This document shows, piece after piece, positions 16,351 through 23,936 of a DNA stretch of 39,591 nucleotides. The stretch spans positions 10,595 through 50,185 of the forward strand of contig VBAP01000006.1 in the NCBI GenBank assembly GCA_005882335.1, read 5' to 3'. Below the pieces are notes generated by a model. That model saw only the letters and a list, made by a program, of their open reading frames with translations. It did not search any database and was not told the DNA's origin. A program made the position numbers and the translations under genes. Source of the stretch: Candidatus Segetimicrobium genomatis (lineage in GTDB: Bacteria; Sysuimicrobiota; Sysuimicrobiia; Sysuimicrobiales; Kaftiobacteriaceae). The first letter of the stretch is position 1. Every line of letters starts with the position of its first letter.

Positions 16351-16827
16351 ATGTGGGAACAGCCCAAAGCCATCTCGATCGTGGCCGGCAGCGGCGAGGG
16401 GCGTACCGAGCTGACGGCGTTCGATCGAGCGCTCATGGACGCGGGCATCGCCAATCTGAACTTCCTTCGTGTGACCAGCATCCTCCCTGCCGGCGTCACG
16501 ATCATCTCCGTACCCAAGTTCGTGCCTGGGACGGTGACGCCTGCGGTGTACGCGCGCATCGCCAGCCACACCCCCGGCGAGCGGATCGCTGCCGCAGTCG
16601 GGCTGGGATTCTCCCACGGGAATTACGGGGTGATCATGGAGTATGAACACACCGGTACTGGGGAGAACGCAGAGACGATCGTCCGCAAAATGGTGGAGGA
16701 AGCCCTGGCCGTGCGCGACCTGCCCCCGGATGAGATCCGCGTGGCCGTGAAGGAACACGTGGTGCAGCGGATCGGCTGTGCGATCGCGGCCGTGGTGTTT
16801 TGGCCGGAGGAGAGCGGCTTCGCATGA
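16351..16827 (+). CDS. pdaD: Pyruvoyl-dependent arginine decarboxylase
   Basis: Converts arginine to agmatine, using a pyruvoyl group made by self-cleavage of the chain rather than PLP. 158 residues, close to the usual length. ISIVAGSGEGRTELTAFDRAL and NLNFLRVTSILPAG mark the family. Cleavage is expected before Ser43 in V-T-S-I-L-P; most relatives have Ser-Ser there, so the residue before the scissile bond is Thr42 here. GFSHGNYGVIMEYEHTG is the conserved active-site segment. GAGGTGG lies 8 nt before ATG 16351. It is first in an operon with a spermidine synthase-like and an agmatinase-like gene. Confidence 0.92.
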   Translation: MWEQPKAISIVAGSGEGRTELTAFDRALMDAGIANLNFLRVTSILPAGVTIISVPKFVPGTVTPAVYARIASHTPGERIAAAVGLGFSHGNYGVIMEYEHTGTGENAETIVRKMVEEALAVRDLPPDEIRVAVKEHVVQRIGCAIAAVVFWPEESGFA

Positions 16828-16837
16828 TGACGGAACC

Positions 16838-16926
16838 AGGGTGCCAGGCGACCAGGGGGACCAGGGGGACCAGGCCAGACTGACACTGCAGAGACGCTTG
16901 CCTGGTCCCTTGGTACATGGTCCCAT
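16838..16926. repeat. Hairpin array of the 9-nt word GACCAGGGG
   Basis: The left arm has GCGACCAGG, GGGACCAGG, GGGACCAGG; the right arm has CCTGGTCCC and CATGGTCCC. It lies in the gap between the decarboxylase stop and the spermidine synthase-like start. Confidence 0.82.
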
Positions 16927-16951
16927 GGTGGCGTCGTTAGGGGGTATCCCT

Positions 16952-17773
16952 ATGGAGTGGATCGTCGATCTCGTCGGGCCCGGGGTGGCCCAGGCCATGC
17001 AAGTAGACGCAATTCTGTACGATGGACGATCCGCGTTTCAACGCATCCAGGTCGCCGCCAGCCGGCTGTTCGGCCGTATGCTGGTCCTTGACGATGCGAT
17101 CCAGACCACCGAGCGGGACGAATACACCTATCATGAGATGCTTGTGCACCTACCAGTGGTGACCCACCCCTCACCACGCCGCGCGCTGATCATCGGCGGG
17201 GGTGATGGGGGGACGCTGGAAGAGTCTCTCAAACACCCTCTCGAGCACGTGACCATGGTCGAGATTGACCGGGACGTCGTCGAGGTGTGCCGGCGCTTCC
17301 TGCCCGGCATCAGCGGCGCGGCATTTGACGATCCGCGAACGCGTTTGCTGGTCGAAGACGGCATCGCCTACGTGCGGACAGCGCGGGAGCGGTTCGATGT
17401 CATCCTGGTAGATTCGACCGACCCCAAAGGCCCGGGCGTGGCGCTCTTCTCTCAGGAATTCTACGCGGCATGCGCGACGCTCCTCAGCGACGACGGGCTT
17501 CTCGTTGCGCAAAGCGGTTCCCTGCTCTACCAGCGAGACCTCATCGAGATGGTGCGCCATCATCTACACGCCGTGTTTCCGATTGTGGGCACGTACTGGG
17601 CGCCCGTACCTGCCTACCCCGGTGTGTTGTGGAGTTTCTCGTACGGGAGCAAACGATTCGATCCGGGACGGGTGGCGGGCGACACAATTCGGCACCGCCT
17701 GACATCTGTCCAGACCCGCTTCTACGGTCCCGCCACACATGCCGCCGGGCTGCAACTCCCTGCGCTCCTCTGA
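16952..17773 (+). CDS. speE: Spermidine synthase-like aminopropyltransferase
   Basis: Transfers an aminopropyl group from decarboxylated S-adenosylmethionine to an amine. 273 residues. FQRIQVAAS and RMLVLDDAIQTTERDEYTYHEMLVHLP are the classic N-terminal motif, followed by ALIIGGGDGGTLEE (79-91), MVEIDRDVV and LVDSTDPKGPG with the catalytic aspartate. I choose ATG 16952, where homology begins; the open frame upstream is repeat. Given its place between an arginine decarboxylase and an agmatinase-like gene, the acceptor could be agmatine, as in the Thermus pathway, instead of putrescine. Confidence 0.92.
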   Translation: MEWIVDLVGPGVAQAMQVDAILYDGRSAFQRIQVAASRLFGRMLVLDDAIQTTERDEYTYHEMLVHLPVVTHPSPRRALIIGGGDGGTLEESLKHPLEHVTMVEIDRDVVEVCRRFLPGISGAAFDDPRTRLLVEDGIAYVRTARERFDVILVDSTDPKGPGVALFSQEFYAACATLLSDDGLLVAQSGSLLYQRDLIEMVRHHLHAVFPIVGTYWAPVPAYPGVLWSFSYGSKRFDPGRVAGDTIRHRLTSVQTRFYGPATHAAGLQLPALL

Positions 17774-17775
17774 CG

Positions 17776-18609
17776 ATGGCCTTCCTGAGCTCACGGCCGG
17801 CGCCGCGTCCCGCTGCCACCATCATCGGTGTTCCCTTTGACGCCACTTCGACGTTCCGGGCGGGGAGCCGTGAAGGACCCGCCGCCATTCGCTGGGCGTC
17901 GCAGAGCATCGAAACTTACAGTCCGGTGCTCCAGCGCGACCTCGACGACGTGACGTATGCCGACGCCGGCGACCTCGATGTGGCAGGGCTGACACCGGAG
18001 CAGCTGGTCACGGCTGTGAAGGATCGCGTGGGCGCGCTCGACGCGTCCCTCCCCCTGTTGCTGGGCGGTGAACATACCATCGCGCTTGGCGCTGTCCTGA
18101 CGCTGCAGCGGCGCCATTCCGATCTGGCCGTCATCCAGGTGGACGCCCACACCGACCTCCGTGACACCTACGAGAACCAGCCGATCTCCCACGCCACGGT
18201 GATGCGGCGGCTGCTCGACGTCGTCGCCCCCCTGCACGTCCTTCAGGTGGGCGTTCGCGCGGGAACCCGTGAGGAGTTCGCCGTCGCCAAACGTCTACGG
18301 TACAGCGCTCCGCGACTCGACATCCCGGGCGCGGTCTGGTCCTGGCTCGAGCCGCGGCCCGTCTACGTCACGATCGACATCGACGCTCTCGATCCGGCGG
18401 AAGCGCCGGGGACAGGCAACCCGGAACCCGAAGGCGTCCGCGGCCAGGATCTCCTTGCGTTCGTGCGGCGGCTTGGTCTGCTTCGCGTCGTGGGCCTGGA
18501 TCTTGTGGAGGTGTCGCCACGCTACGATCCTTCGGGACGGACAGCCGTGCTGGCGGCGACGATTGTGCGCGAGGCGATTCTTGCGATCATGGGGACCGAC
18601 AAACGCTAA
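17776..18609 (+). CDS. speB: Agmatinase / ureohydrolase family protein
   Basis: Manganese ureohydrolase, 277 residues, which removes urea from agmatine to give putrescine, or from N1-aminopropylagmatine to give spermidine. Metal ligands are visible: GGEH (H100), DAHTD (D123, H125, D127) and DIDALDP. FDATSTFRAGSREGPAAIR is the typical substrate-loop region. ATG 17776 is 2 nt after the speE stop; the frame is open earlier but overlaps speE. No S-adenosylmethionine decarboxylase gene is seen in this window. Confidence 0.93.
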   Translation: MAFLSSRPAPRPAATIIGVPFDATSTFRAGSREGPAAIRWASQSIETYSPVLQRDLDDVTYADAGDLDVAGLTPEQLVTAVKDRVGALDASLPLLLGGEHTIALGAVLTLQRRHSDLAVIQVDAHTDLRDTYENQPISHATVMRRLLDVVAPLHVLQVGVRAGTREEFAVAKRLRYSAPRLDIPGAVWSWLEPRPVYVTIDIDALDPAEAPGTGNPEPEGVRGQDLLAFVRRLGLLRVVGLDLVEVSPRYDPSGRTAVLAATIVREAILAIMGTDKR

Positions 18610-18611
18610 CG

Positions 18612-18774
18612 GACGGGAACAGGGGAACCCCCACGCCGGCTTCACCGGCTCGGGGCGGAGCGGGAACCGCCACGCTTCGCTCGCGGCGGAGCGGGGGAAC
18701 GCGAAACAAGCCGGAGACGCGTCATGCTTTGGTACCGCGTTCCCGTGTTCCCACGATCCCGCGTTCCCGTTAGT
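18612..18774. repeat. GGGAACGCG hairpin array with two copies of a GCTCCGCC module
   Basis: It lies between convergent speB and the dipeptidase. Besides GGGAAC units on the left and CGTTCCCG units on the right, it holds two versions of a module that in reverse complement reads GCTCCGCC(C/G)CGAGC...GTGG(G/C)GGTTCC (18624-18663 and 18664-18696). The same module is in the arrays at 20106-20293 and 28324-28463. Confidence 0.85.
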
Positions 18775-18783
18775 TCGTGGTGA

Positions 18784-19767
18784 TCAGCGCCCCCACACTT
18801 CTCGGAACACGCGCAGCGCGTTCCCGCCCAGTATCTGCGTGACTGTTCGGGCATCAAAACCACGGGCCAGGAGTCCTGCCGTGAGGTTGGGAAGCCGGGC
18901 CACATCCTCTAGATCGCTCACCCGGCCGTCGAACCCATCGAAATCGGATCCCAGCGCCACGTGGTCCGGACCCATGACCTTGCTCATGTACGCGACGTGA
19001 TCGAGGATGCGTGACAGCGCCGGCCCGCCGGTGAACGTGGGATAGAAGTTCACACCCACTACACCGCCGCGACGGGCCATGACGCGGAGCTGCTCATCAT
19101 TCAGGTTGCGCGGGTGCGGAGTGAGCGCCGCCGCATTAGAATGGGTGGCTACGATGGGCCCTTGTGTCACTGCCAGCGTGTCCCAGAAGCTTTTCTCGGA
19201 CAGGTGCGAGACGTCGACGACCATCGCCAGGTCCTGCATCCGGTTCAAGACCCGCCGACCCAACGGCGTCAGCCCGCCGTGTCGCGACTCCATCGCCCCA
19301 TCGGCCAACCCGTTGCTATTGTTCCACGTCAGGCTCATCATCCGCACGCCGCGTTCGTACACGGCGTCGAGATGATACAGATCGCCCCCTAGCGCCGATC
19401 CATTCTCAATGGCGAGCACCACGGCTAACCGTCCGGCTTGCTGCAGGCGTTCGATCTCCGCCACCGAGGTCACCCGACCCAGAACGGCGTCGTTGGCCGC
19501 CGCCAACCGGTCAAACGCGTCGAGCAACTCGGTGACCCGGGCGAAGCCCCGATCGGCTTCCTTGGGATGGACGAACAGGGCAAAGCATTGCCCATCGACG
19601 CCACCCTCACGCAAGCGCGGTAGATCGGCGTGCCCAGCGGACGATCGGATGGTGATGTCCCGCTTGGCCGCCTGCACCTCCAACATGAGGTCGTTGTGCA
19701 GATCCACGACCGTCGCCTCCCGGTGCACGGAGAGCGCGGCAGGTGGAAGCGCGGGTCCAGGAGCCAT
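18784..19767 (-). CDS. Membrane dipeptidase (peptidase family M19)
   Basis: A zinc dipeptidase of the renal dipeptidase family, 327 residues. The first metal site is DLHND (about 22-26). MMSLTWNNSNGLADG, the metal-binding VVDVSHLSEKSFWD and THSNAAALTPHPRNLNDEQ follow, then the substrate loop GSDFDGFDG. Substrates may include D-amino-acid or cyclic dipeptides. I choose ATG 19767; the frame is open to 20391 but that stretch overlaps the MazG-like gene in another frame. The ribosome-binding site is weak. Whether it is cytosolic is likely, as no signal peptide is visible. Confidence 0.93.
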   Translation of the reverse strand: MAPGPALPPAALSVHREATVVDLHNDLMLEVQAAKRDITIRSSAGHADLPRLREGGVDGQCFALFVHPKEADRGFARVTELLDAFDRLAAANDAVLGRVTSVAEIERLQQAGRLAVVLAIENGSALGGDLYHLDAVYERGVRMMSLTWNNSNGLADGAMESRHGGLTPLGRRVLNRMQDLAMVVDVSHLSEKSFWDTLAVTQGPIVATHSNAAALTPHPRNLNDEQLRVMARRGGVVGVNFYPTFTGGPALSRILDHVAYMSKVMGPDHVALGSDFDGFDGRVSDLEDVARLPNLTAGLLARGFDARTVTQILGGNALRVFREVWGR

Positions 19768-19792
19768 GAGCGCAGGGGGGAGAGCGGCGGGG

Positions 19793-20089
19793 TTAGAACC
19801 GCGGCTCGACCGCGCACACGCATGGGGCGTAATGACATTTGGGACAGACCTGCGCGTAGCGTGAGGCGGCCTGCTCGACGTCGACGCCGCACAACGACGC
19901 AACGCTGACCGTCCAGGCCAGCACGTCCGAAATCTCCATCTGCGCGGCATCGGGGTCACCGTCCCGGATCGCGCGCGCGAGCTCACCGACTTCCTCGACC
20001 AACCAGCGAAAGGTGCCATCTGTCCCCCGCTGGCGGTCTCGGGCGCCATAGATGGCCTCGATGCTTTGCTGGAACTCGCGGAGGTGCAC
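19793..20089 (-). CDS. MazG-like nucleotide pyrophosphohydrolase with a cysteine tail
   Basis: A 98-residue all-alpha NTP pyrophosphohydrolase of the MazG superfamily, probably a house-cleaning enzyme. The metal-binding acidic pattern is LVEEVGELARAI (about residues 31-42) and MEISDVLAWTVSVAS (about 51-65). A C-terminal CPKCHYAPCVC (C-x2-C-x4-C-x-C) could bind zinc. Start ATG 20089. The dipeptidase follows after 25 nt. Confidence 0.85.
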   Translation of the reverse strand: MHLREFQQSIEAIYGARDRQRGTDGTFRWLVEEVGELARAIRDGDPDAAQMEISDVLAWTVSVASLCGVDVEQAASRYAQVCPKCHYAPCVCAVEPRF

Positions 20090-20105
20090 GCTGGGCCCCC
20101 CTGAC

Positions 20106-20293
20106 TTACGGGAACACGGGAACGGGGGAACGAGGACACATGATCCCGGATTGTGAGCAATGTTCGGGAATGCTTTGTGCGACCCCTCTGTGCAGTTTCG
20201 ATGATGCGCTGCGGCGTTCGGCCCTGCGAGTTCTTGCCGCGTTCGCCTGCTCCGCCCCGAGCAAAGCGTGGGGGTTCCCCGCGATCCCGCGTG
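20106..20293. repeat. GGGAACGCG hairpin array with a GCTCCGCC module
   Basis: The left arm (20106-20132) reads GGGAACACGGGAACGGGGGAACG; the right arm has CCGCGTTCGCC, the module GCTCCGCCCCGAGC...GGGGGTTCCCC (20249-20280) and CGCGATCCCGCG. The central 100 nt shows no gene. Confidence 0.75.
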
Positions 20294-20306
20294 ACCGTCT
20301 TTCCGA

Positions 20307-21332
20307 TCAGCGCGAGGTCATCTCGTCGGCGATCACAATCAGCGCAGCCGCCGGCAGGCTTCCCGCGAGCGCGTAGGTGATCCCCCGCCACTGCCAGATC
20401 AACACTCGGACGTAGCCGAGATCCAGCAGTCGTGCCTCGGCGGCCTCAAGCTTCACCGGCATTCCCACGCGTGGGAATGCCATCTTCGAGGATGGTGTCT
20501 GATACACCGTCAGGGCGCGCATGCCATCCGTGTACGTTGCGGCAGACGTGGCGAGCGCGCCATACCGCGAGACGGTACCATCGCGAAAACGATAGCCGTA
20601 CGAGAGGGATGCAGGCATGGCGGCACCAAACCCGGACTGCCGCCGCAGCGCCGCGGGGGAATCGACCGGATCGCCGGAGAGAAAGAGCGAGATGATTCGG
20701 GCTCCGGCCGGCAGGTGGAAGCGGAACAACGCGGACGGGAGGTTCAGCCCGAAGCTGATCCTCGTAAAGAAGCTGGTGAACACGATCTCCCCCGTCGCGT
20801 CGCGTTCTTCCATGCGGAGCACCGCACCGGTCGCCTGGTCCACCCAGTATCGCCGGCCGGCGCCGCCAGCCCGCGGCTCCATCGCGACCACGATCGTCTG
20901 CCGCCCGATGACCTCTTCGGCGCCGAGCACCGCCACCAGGTAGCCCCGGAAGATGTCCTGCGCCTGCGCGGGGCTCCCCGGCGGACGGAGGAACGACGGA
21001 CCGCGGATCACCAAATGATACGATGGTTCATATTGCCAGGACGACGCCCCATCGTCGACGATCAGCCGGCCGCTCACCGATTCGGGTGAAAGGAATTCCA
21101 ATCGCAGCTTTCCCAGCCGCTTGTAGGATTCCAGAGCCGTCACACTCTCGGCGCGGTCGCCTCGTACGGCGCTCAAGACCTTCGTCCCCTCATAGTCCAC
21201 CAGGGCAGGCGCCGTCAGCATTGCGGCCACCACCGCGGCAGCCGATGGCCACGGGGGCCGAGCGGGCGCGCCAAGACCCGGCACCGCCAGGACAGTCACC
21301 AGCCACACGACCAGAACCCCTCCGCGGCTCAT
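20307..21332 (-). CDS. RseB/MucB-like sigma-factor regulatory protein
   Basis: 341 residues with an N-terminal signal peptide or anchor (VLVVWLVTVLAVPGLGAPA). VDYEGTKVLSAVRGDRAESVTALESYKRLGKLRLEFLSP and YWVDQATGAVLRMEERDATGEIVFTSFFTRISFG match the LolA-like fold of the MucB/RseB N-terminal domain. The second half corresponds to the RseB C-terminal domain. Role by analogy: an extracytoplasmic partner of the anti-sigma factor that senses envelope stress. It overlaps the end of the anti-sigma gene by 4 nt (21329-21332), which supports a single operon. Confidence 0.82.
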   Translation of the reverse strand: MSRGGVLVVWLVTVLAVPGLGAPARPPWPSAAAVVAAMLTAPALVDYEGTKVLSAVRGDRAESVTALESYKRLGKLRLEFLSPESVSGRLIVDDGASSWQYEPSYHLVIRGPSFLRPPGSPAQAQDIFRGYLVAVLGAEEVIGRQTIVVAMEPRAGGAGRRYWVDQATGAVLRMEERDATGEIVFTSFFTRISFGLNLPSALFRFHLPAGARIISLFLSGDPVDSPAALRRQSGFGAAMPASLSYGYRFRDGTVSRYGALATSAATYTDGMRALTVYQTPSSKMAFPRVGMPVKLEAAEARLLDLGYVRVLIWQWRGITYALAGSLPAAALIVIADEMTSR

Positions 21333-21841
21333 CGGTCCTCCCGGCTCTCCTGGCGCGGCGTGCCGGCCAGCGCGAGGTTGGCGTCGCCAATCAACAACCC
21401 CAGGTAGGCACGGTCAGAGAGTGGATCATCGGCGGACGCCAGTGCGTGCTCACGAACGAAGAGGTCCGCGCCGATCTCCCCCGCCCGGAGTCGTTCGATG
21501 CGGCCGCGCACCAGCGGGACGGCGACCAGCGCGACGATGAGCACGGCGGCGCCGAGCGCCAGGGCCGGCCTGCGAAGCATTCGGCGAAACACCTCGCCCA
21601 GCGACTCGACCGTCGCCGTGGGAGGTGACCCGATGCGAGGATGGATGGCCGCCCAGAGGTCCCGGGGGACGGACCGCTCAGGCAACCGCTGCAGGAGGGA
21701 CTTTACGTGCTGCAGCCGTGATAGTTCCTCCCGGCAGGCCGCGCACCCCGCCAGATGGGTCCGTACCTCGTCGGCTTCGGCGGGCGCGAGTTCGCCATCA
21801 AGGTACGCTGAGAGCTGGCGCTGCAATCGGGCGTGTGTCAC
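21329..21841 (-). CDS. Zinc-finger anti-sigma factor, membrane-anchored
   Basis: 170 residues. The N-terminal zinc-binding anti-sigma domain has LSAYLDGELAPAEADEVRTHLAGCAACREEL, i.e. H-x3-C-x2-C. A single membrane segment (ALALGAAVLIVALVAVPLV, about 92-110) follows, then a short outer part. It would hold the adjacent ECF sigma factor at the membrane. It starts at GTG 21841, overlapping the sigma-factor stop (GTGA), so the two are translationally coupled. Confidence 0.9.
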   Translation of the reverse strand: MTHARLQRQLSAYLDGELAPAEADEVRTHLAGCAACREELSRLQHVKSLLQRLPERSVPRDLWAAIHPRIGSPPTATVESLGEVFRRMLRRPALALGAAVLIVALVAVPLVRGRIERLRAGEIGADLFVREHALASADDPLSDRAYLGLLIGDANLALAGTPRQESREDR

Positions 21842-22428
21842 GGGATCTTCTCCAGCCGATGCGAGGCCAGGTGGCTGAGCCTGGCCTGCAGTGTCTTCCG
21901 GGCTCGATGCAGACGCGACTTGACTGTCCCGACGGGGATGCCCAGCGTCTCAGCAATTTCCTCGTAGGCGTATCCCTCGATATCGCTCAGCAGGACCACG
22001 GCGCGCAGGTCGTGGTGGAGCGCCACCAGCGCCCGCTGCACGTCCGCTTCCATCTGCTGGTCCACGACGTCGGCCTCGGGGCCGGCGCGGTCGTCGGCAA
22101 TCTCTCGTACCATCTCGCCACCGCTCCGCGCCGTCACCGGCGCATCCAGCGACTCCATCCTCACCCGGGGACGCCGCCGCAACATGTCAATGAACAGGTT
22201 GGTGACGATACGATACAGCCAGCTGTCGAGATGAGCCGACGGATCGATGGAACGCCATGCGCGGAAGACGCGCAGGAACGCCTCCTGCGCAAGGTCTTTC
22301 GCGTCGGCATCGTTGCCGGCCATACGATACGCCATGGTGTACACACGCTGGCCATAGCGGCCCACCAGCGCCTCGAACGCCGCAATTTCATCTCGATTGT
22401 AGCGGGGCGGGGTGTTGGAACGAGTCAC
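21838..22428 (-). CDS. ECF RNA polymerase sigma factor (RpoE/SigW type)
   Basis: 196 residues. Region 2 is FEALVGRYGQRVYTMAYRMAGNDADAKDLAQEAFLRVFRA, followed by LDSWLYRIVTNLFIDMLRR. Region 4 has VVLLSDIEGYAYEEIAETLGIPVGTVKSRLHRARKTL. It starts at GTG 22428 with GGAG six nt upstream. The order sigma / zinc anti-sigma / RseB-like is the usual sigma-E cassette, so it probably controls an envelope-stress response and its own operon. The 66-nt gap to the ComEA-like gene shows no certain promoter. Confidence 0.93.
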   Translation of the reverse strand: MTRSNTPPRYNRDEIAAFEALVGRYGQRVYTMAYRMAGNDADAKDLAQEAFLRVFRAWRSIDPSAHLDSWLYRIVTNLFIDMLRRRPRVRMESLDAPVTARSGGEMVREIADDRAGPEADVVDQQMEADVQRALVALHHDLRAVVLLSDIEGYAYEEIAETLGIPVGTVKSRLHRARKTLQARLSHLASHRLEKIP

Positions 22429-22494
22429 ACCAGGCTCCAGGGTCGCCTCGCCCCCGATCTGTCTGTTACGCAGGGCGGAGCGGTTGAGTTCCCC

Positions 22495-23061
22495 TCATTG
22501 GACGGTGACCACAGACCGAAGCCGTTGCAGCAATCTAGGGCCGATCCCTTCGACCTGCAGCAACTCCTCTAGACGCTGGAAGGCACCGTGACGGGTACGG
22601 TATTCAACGATCCGCCCGGCCAGCACCGGGCCGATGCCCGGCAGCGTTTCAAGTTCTGCGGCCGTGGCGGTGTTGATGTCGACGAAACGACTGGGTGATC
22701 CACCGGCGGCGCGGGGCTGTGCGGAGGGTTGAGCCGGGACGGTTACCCGGTCTCCGTCGTGCAGCAGACGCGCCCGATTGAGCCCGCGGAGATCGGCCTC
22801 GGCGGTTACCCCTCCTGCGCCCTGGAGAGCGTCCTCCACGCGTGAACCACGAGCCACGCGGTACAGCCCGGGTCGCATGACTTCACCGTCGACTTGCACA
22901 AAGAGCTCGGCAGGAAGGGGGGGCTCGACAAACCGGACAGGCGGGGACGGCCGGCGCATGACCAGCAGCAACCCGCCCGCCAGGACGGCGGCGCCCATTG
23001 CCAGTGCCGCGACCAACTGCTCCGGGCGGTTCCACCTCACGCTCGCGCCCCGCCCTCGCAA
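22495..23061 (-). CDS. ComEA-like DNA-binding protein
   Basis: 188 residues. One N-terminal membrane segment (LVAALAMGAAVLAGGLLLVM), an SLBB-like domain (FVQVDGEVMRPGLYRVARGSRVEDALQGAGG) and a C-terminal helix-hairpin-helix pair (FVDINTATAAELETLPGIGPVLAGRIVEYR, LLQVEGIGPRLLQRL). This is the full ComEA layout: a membrane-anchored DNA receptor for natural transformation. No other competence genes are in the window. Confidence 0.92.
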   Translation of the reverse strand: MRGRGASVRWNRPEQLVAALAMGAAVLAGGLLLVMRRPSPPVRFVEPPLPAELFVQVDGEVMRPGLYRVARGSRVEDALQGAGGVTAEADLRGLNRARLLHDGDRVTVPAQPSAQPRAAGGSPSRFVDINTATAAELETLPGIGPVLAGRIVEYRTRHGAFQRLEELLQVEGIGPRLLQRLRSVVTVQ

Positions 23062-23389
23062 CCGACCCTACTATACCATGCTGATCTCCCGCCCCCCGTT
23101 GGACGGGCCGGATGGGAGCGGGCGGCAGCGTCTCAAGCTGGTGAGCCAGGAGGAGGTCCGGGCGGCGTCAAAAAACGGCTTAGCCGTTACACGGCCTTCT
23201 TAAGGGTTAGAGGGCTTTACTTATTGGTAGAAACTTCGATACACTATATGGGAGTGGGTTTAACGGCTCATCTGCCCGCGCCGGGCTCTCATCCTTCCTG
23301 ACGTGTGCCGTGATGCTCATCTCGTTCCCGCTCCGGGCTCCTGGCGTACGCTGGTGCGCTCCCTTACGGAATAGGAGGAAGACGAAATC
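23062..23389. other. Divergent intergenic region between comEA and the STAS gene
   Basis: 328 nt without a gene. At 23170-23188 an A-run precedes AACGGC-TTA-GCCGTT; read on the minus strand this is a 6-bp hairpin followed by six T, a weak terminator-like shape in front of comEA. Around 23223-23250 a short AT-rich stretch (TTGGTA ... TATATG, 15-16 nt spacing) is a possible promoter for the STAS gene. A SigF-type promoter (GTTTAA with a fitting -10) was looked for: GTTTAA is at about 23258 but has no matching -10. Confidence 0.4.
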
Positions 23390-23764
23390 GTGGACGTGCA
23401 GCTCAAGACGCGGACCGTAGACGGTGTTTCCATTCTCGAGGTTGCCGGCGAACTCGATATCTACACCTCACCAAAGCTGAAATCCGCCATCCAGAATGCG
23501 CTGACTTCAGGACGGGCCCGTCTGGTGGTGAACCTGCTGCGGACCACCTATCTGGACAGCACAGCGCTCTCGGTATTGACTACGGCTCAGAAGCAGGCCC
23601 GGGAGGCCGGGGGCAATCTCGGGCTGGTTTTCGACCAGCCGCAAATTGAAAAGATCTTCACCATCACAGGCCTCCAGCGTGTCTTCCCGATCTTTAGAAC
23701 GGAAACAGACGCCATGAACGAGGCCCGGAGCTGGATTGCCGCAGTCCCCCCGAAGCGCAAGTAG
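23390..23764 (+). CDS. STAS-domain anti-sigma factor antagonist (RsbV/SpoIIAA-like)
   Basis: A 124-residue STAS protein. VSILEVAGELDIYTSPKLKSAI is the N-terminal signature and NLLRTTYLDSTALSVL holds the conserved DSTAL, whose serine is the phosphorylation site in RsbV/SpoIIAA. In partner switching, the unphosphorylated form binds the kinase RsbW and frees the sigma factor. It starts at GTG 23390 with AGGAGG upstream at 23374-23379. It is convergent with, not in operon with, the sigma factor and RsbW-like genes. Confidence 0.92.
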   Translation: MDVQLKTRTVDGVSILEVAGELDIYTSPKLKSAIQNALTSGRARLVVNLLRTTYLDSTALSVLTTAQKQAREAGGNLGLVFDQPQIEKIFTITGLQRVFPIFRTETDAMNEARSWIAAVPPKRK

Positions 23765-23781
23765 TTACGTCCCGCGTCGAC

Positions 23782-23936
23782 CCAACAGCCGCTCCTCGTT
23801 ACATTAGCTCAAAGACCTGGAGCAGCGGACTTGTGGCTCCGGAGTTCTCCTACTCTGCCTCGCGCGAACAACCGCTCCTAGTTACGCTGGTTGCAAGACT
23901 TGGACTAGCGGTCCTGTGGCTCCGGAGCCTTCTGTT
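23782..23936. repeat. Two diverged tandem copies of a structured element (about 75 nt each)
   Basis: Copy 1 (about 23786-23858) and copy 2 (about 23868-23934) share CAACnnCCGCTCCT-GTTAC, CAAGAC.TGGA, AGCGG and TGTGGCTCCGGAG in the same order. Each can fold: CCGCTCCTAGT pairs with ACTAGCGG in copy 2, and the equivalent shorter stem exists in copy 1. Each ends in the palindrome CTCCGGAG. The pair lies between the convergent STAS and sigma-factor genes, without a T-run. Confidence 0.75.

Noticed and set aside
19768-20391. N-terminal extension of the M19 dipeptidase frame
   Set aside because: It overlaps the MazG-like gene in another frame and contains translated repeat; homology starts at 19767.
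23253-23290. SigF/SigB-type promoter before the STAS gene
   Set aside because: GTTTAA is present but no GGGTAT-like -10 at 13-15 nt.
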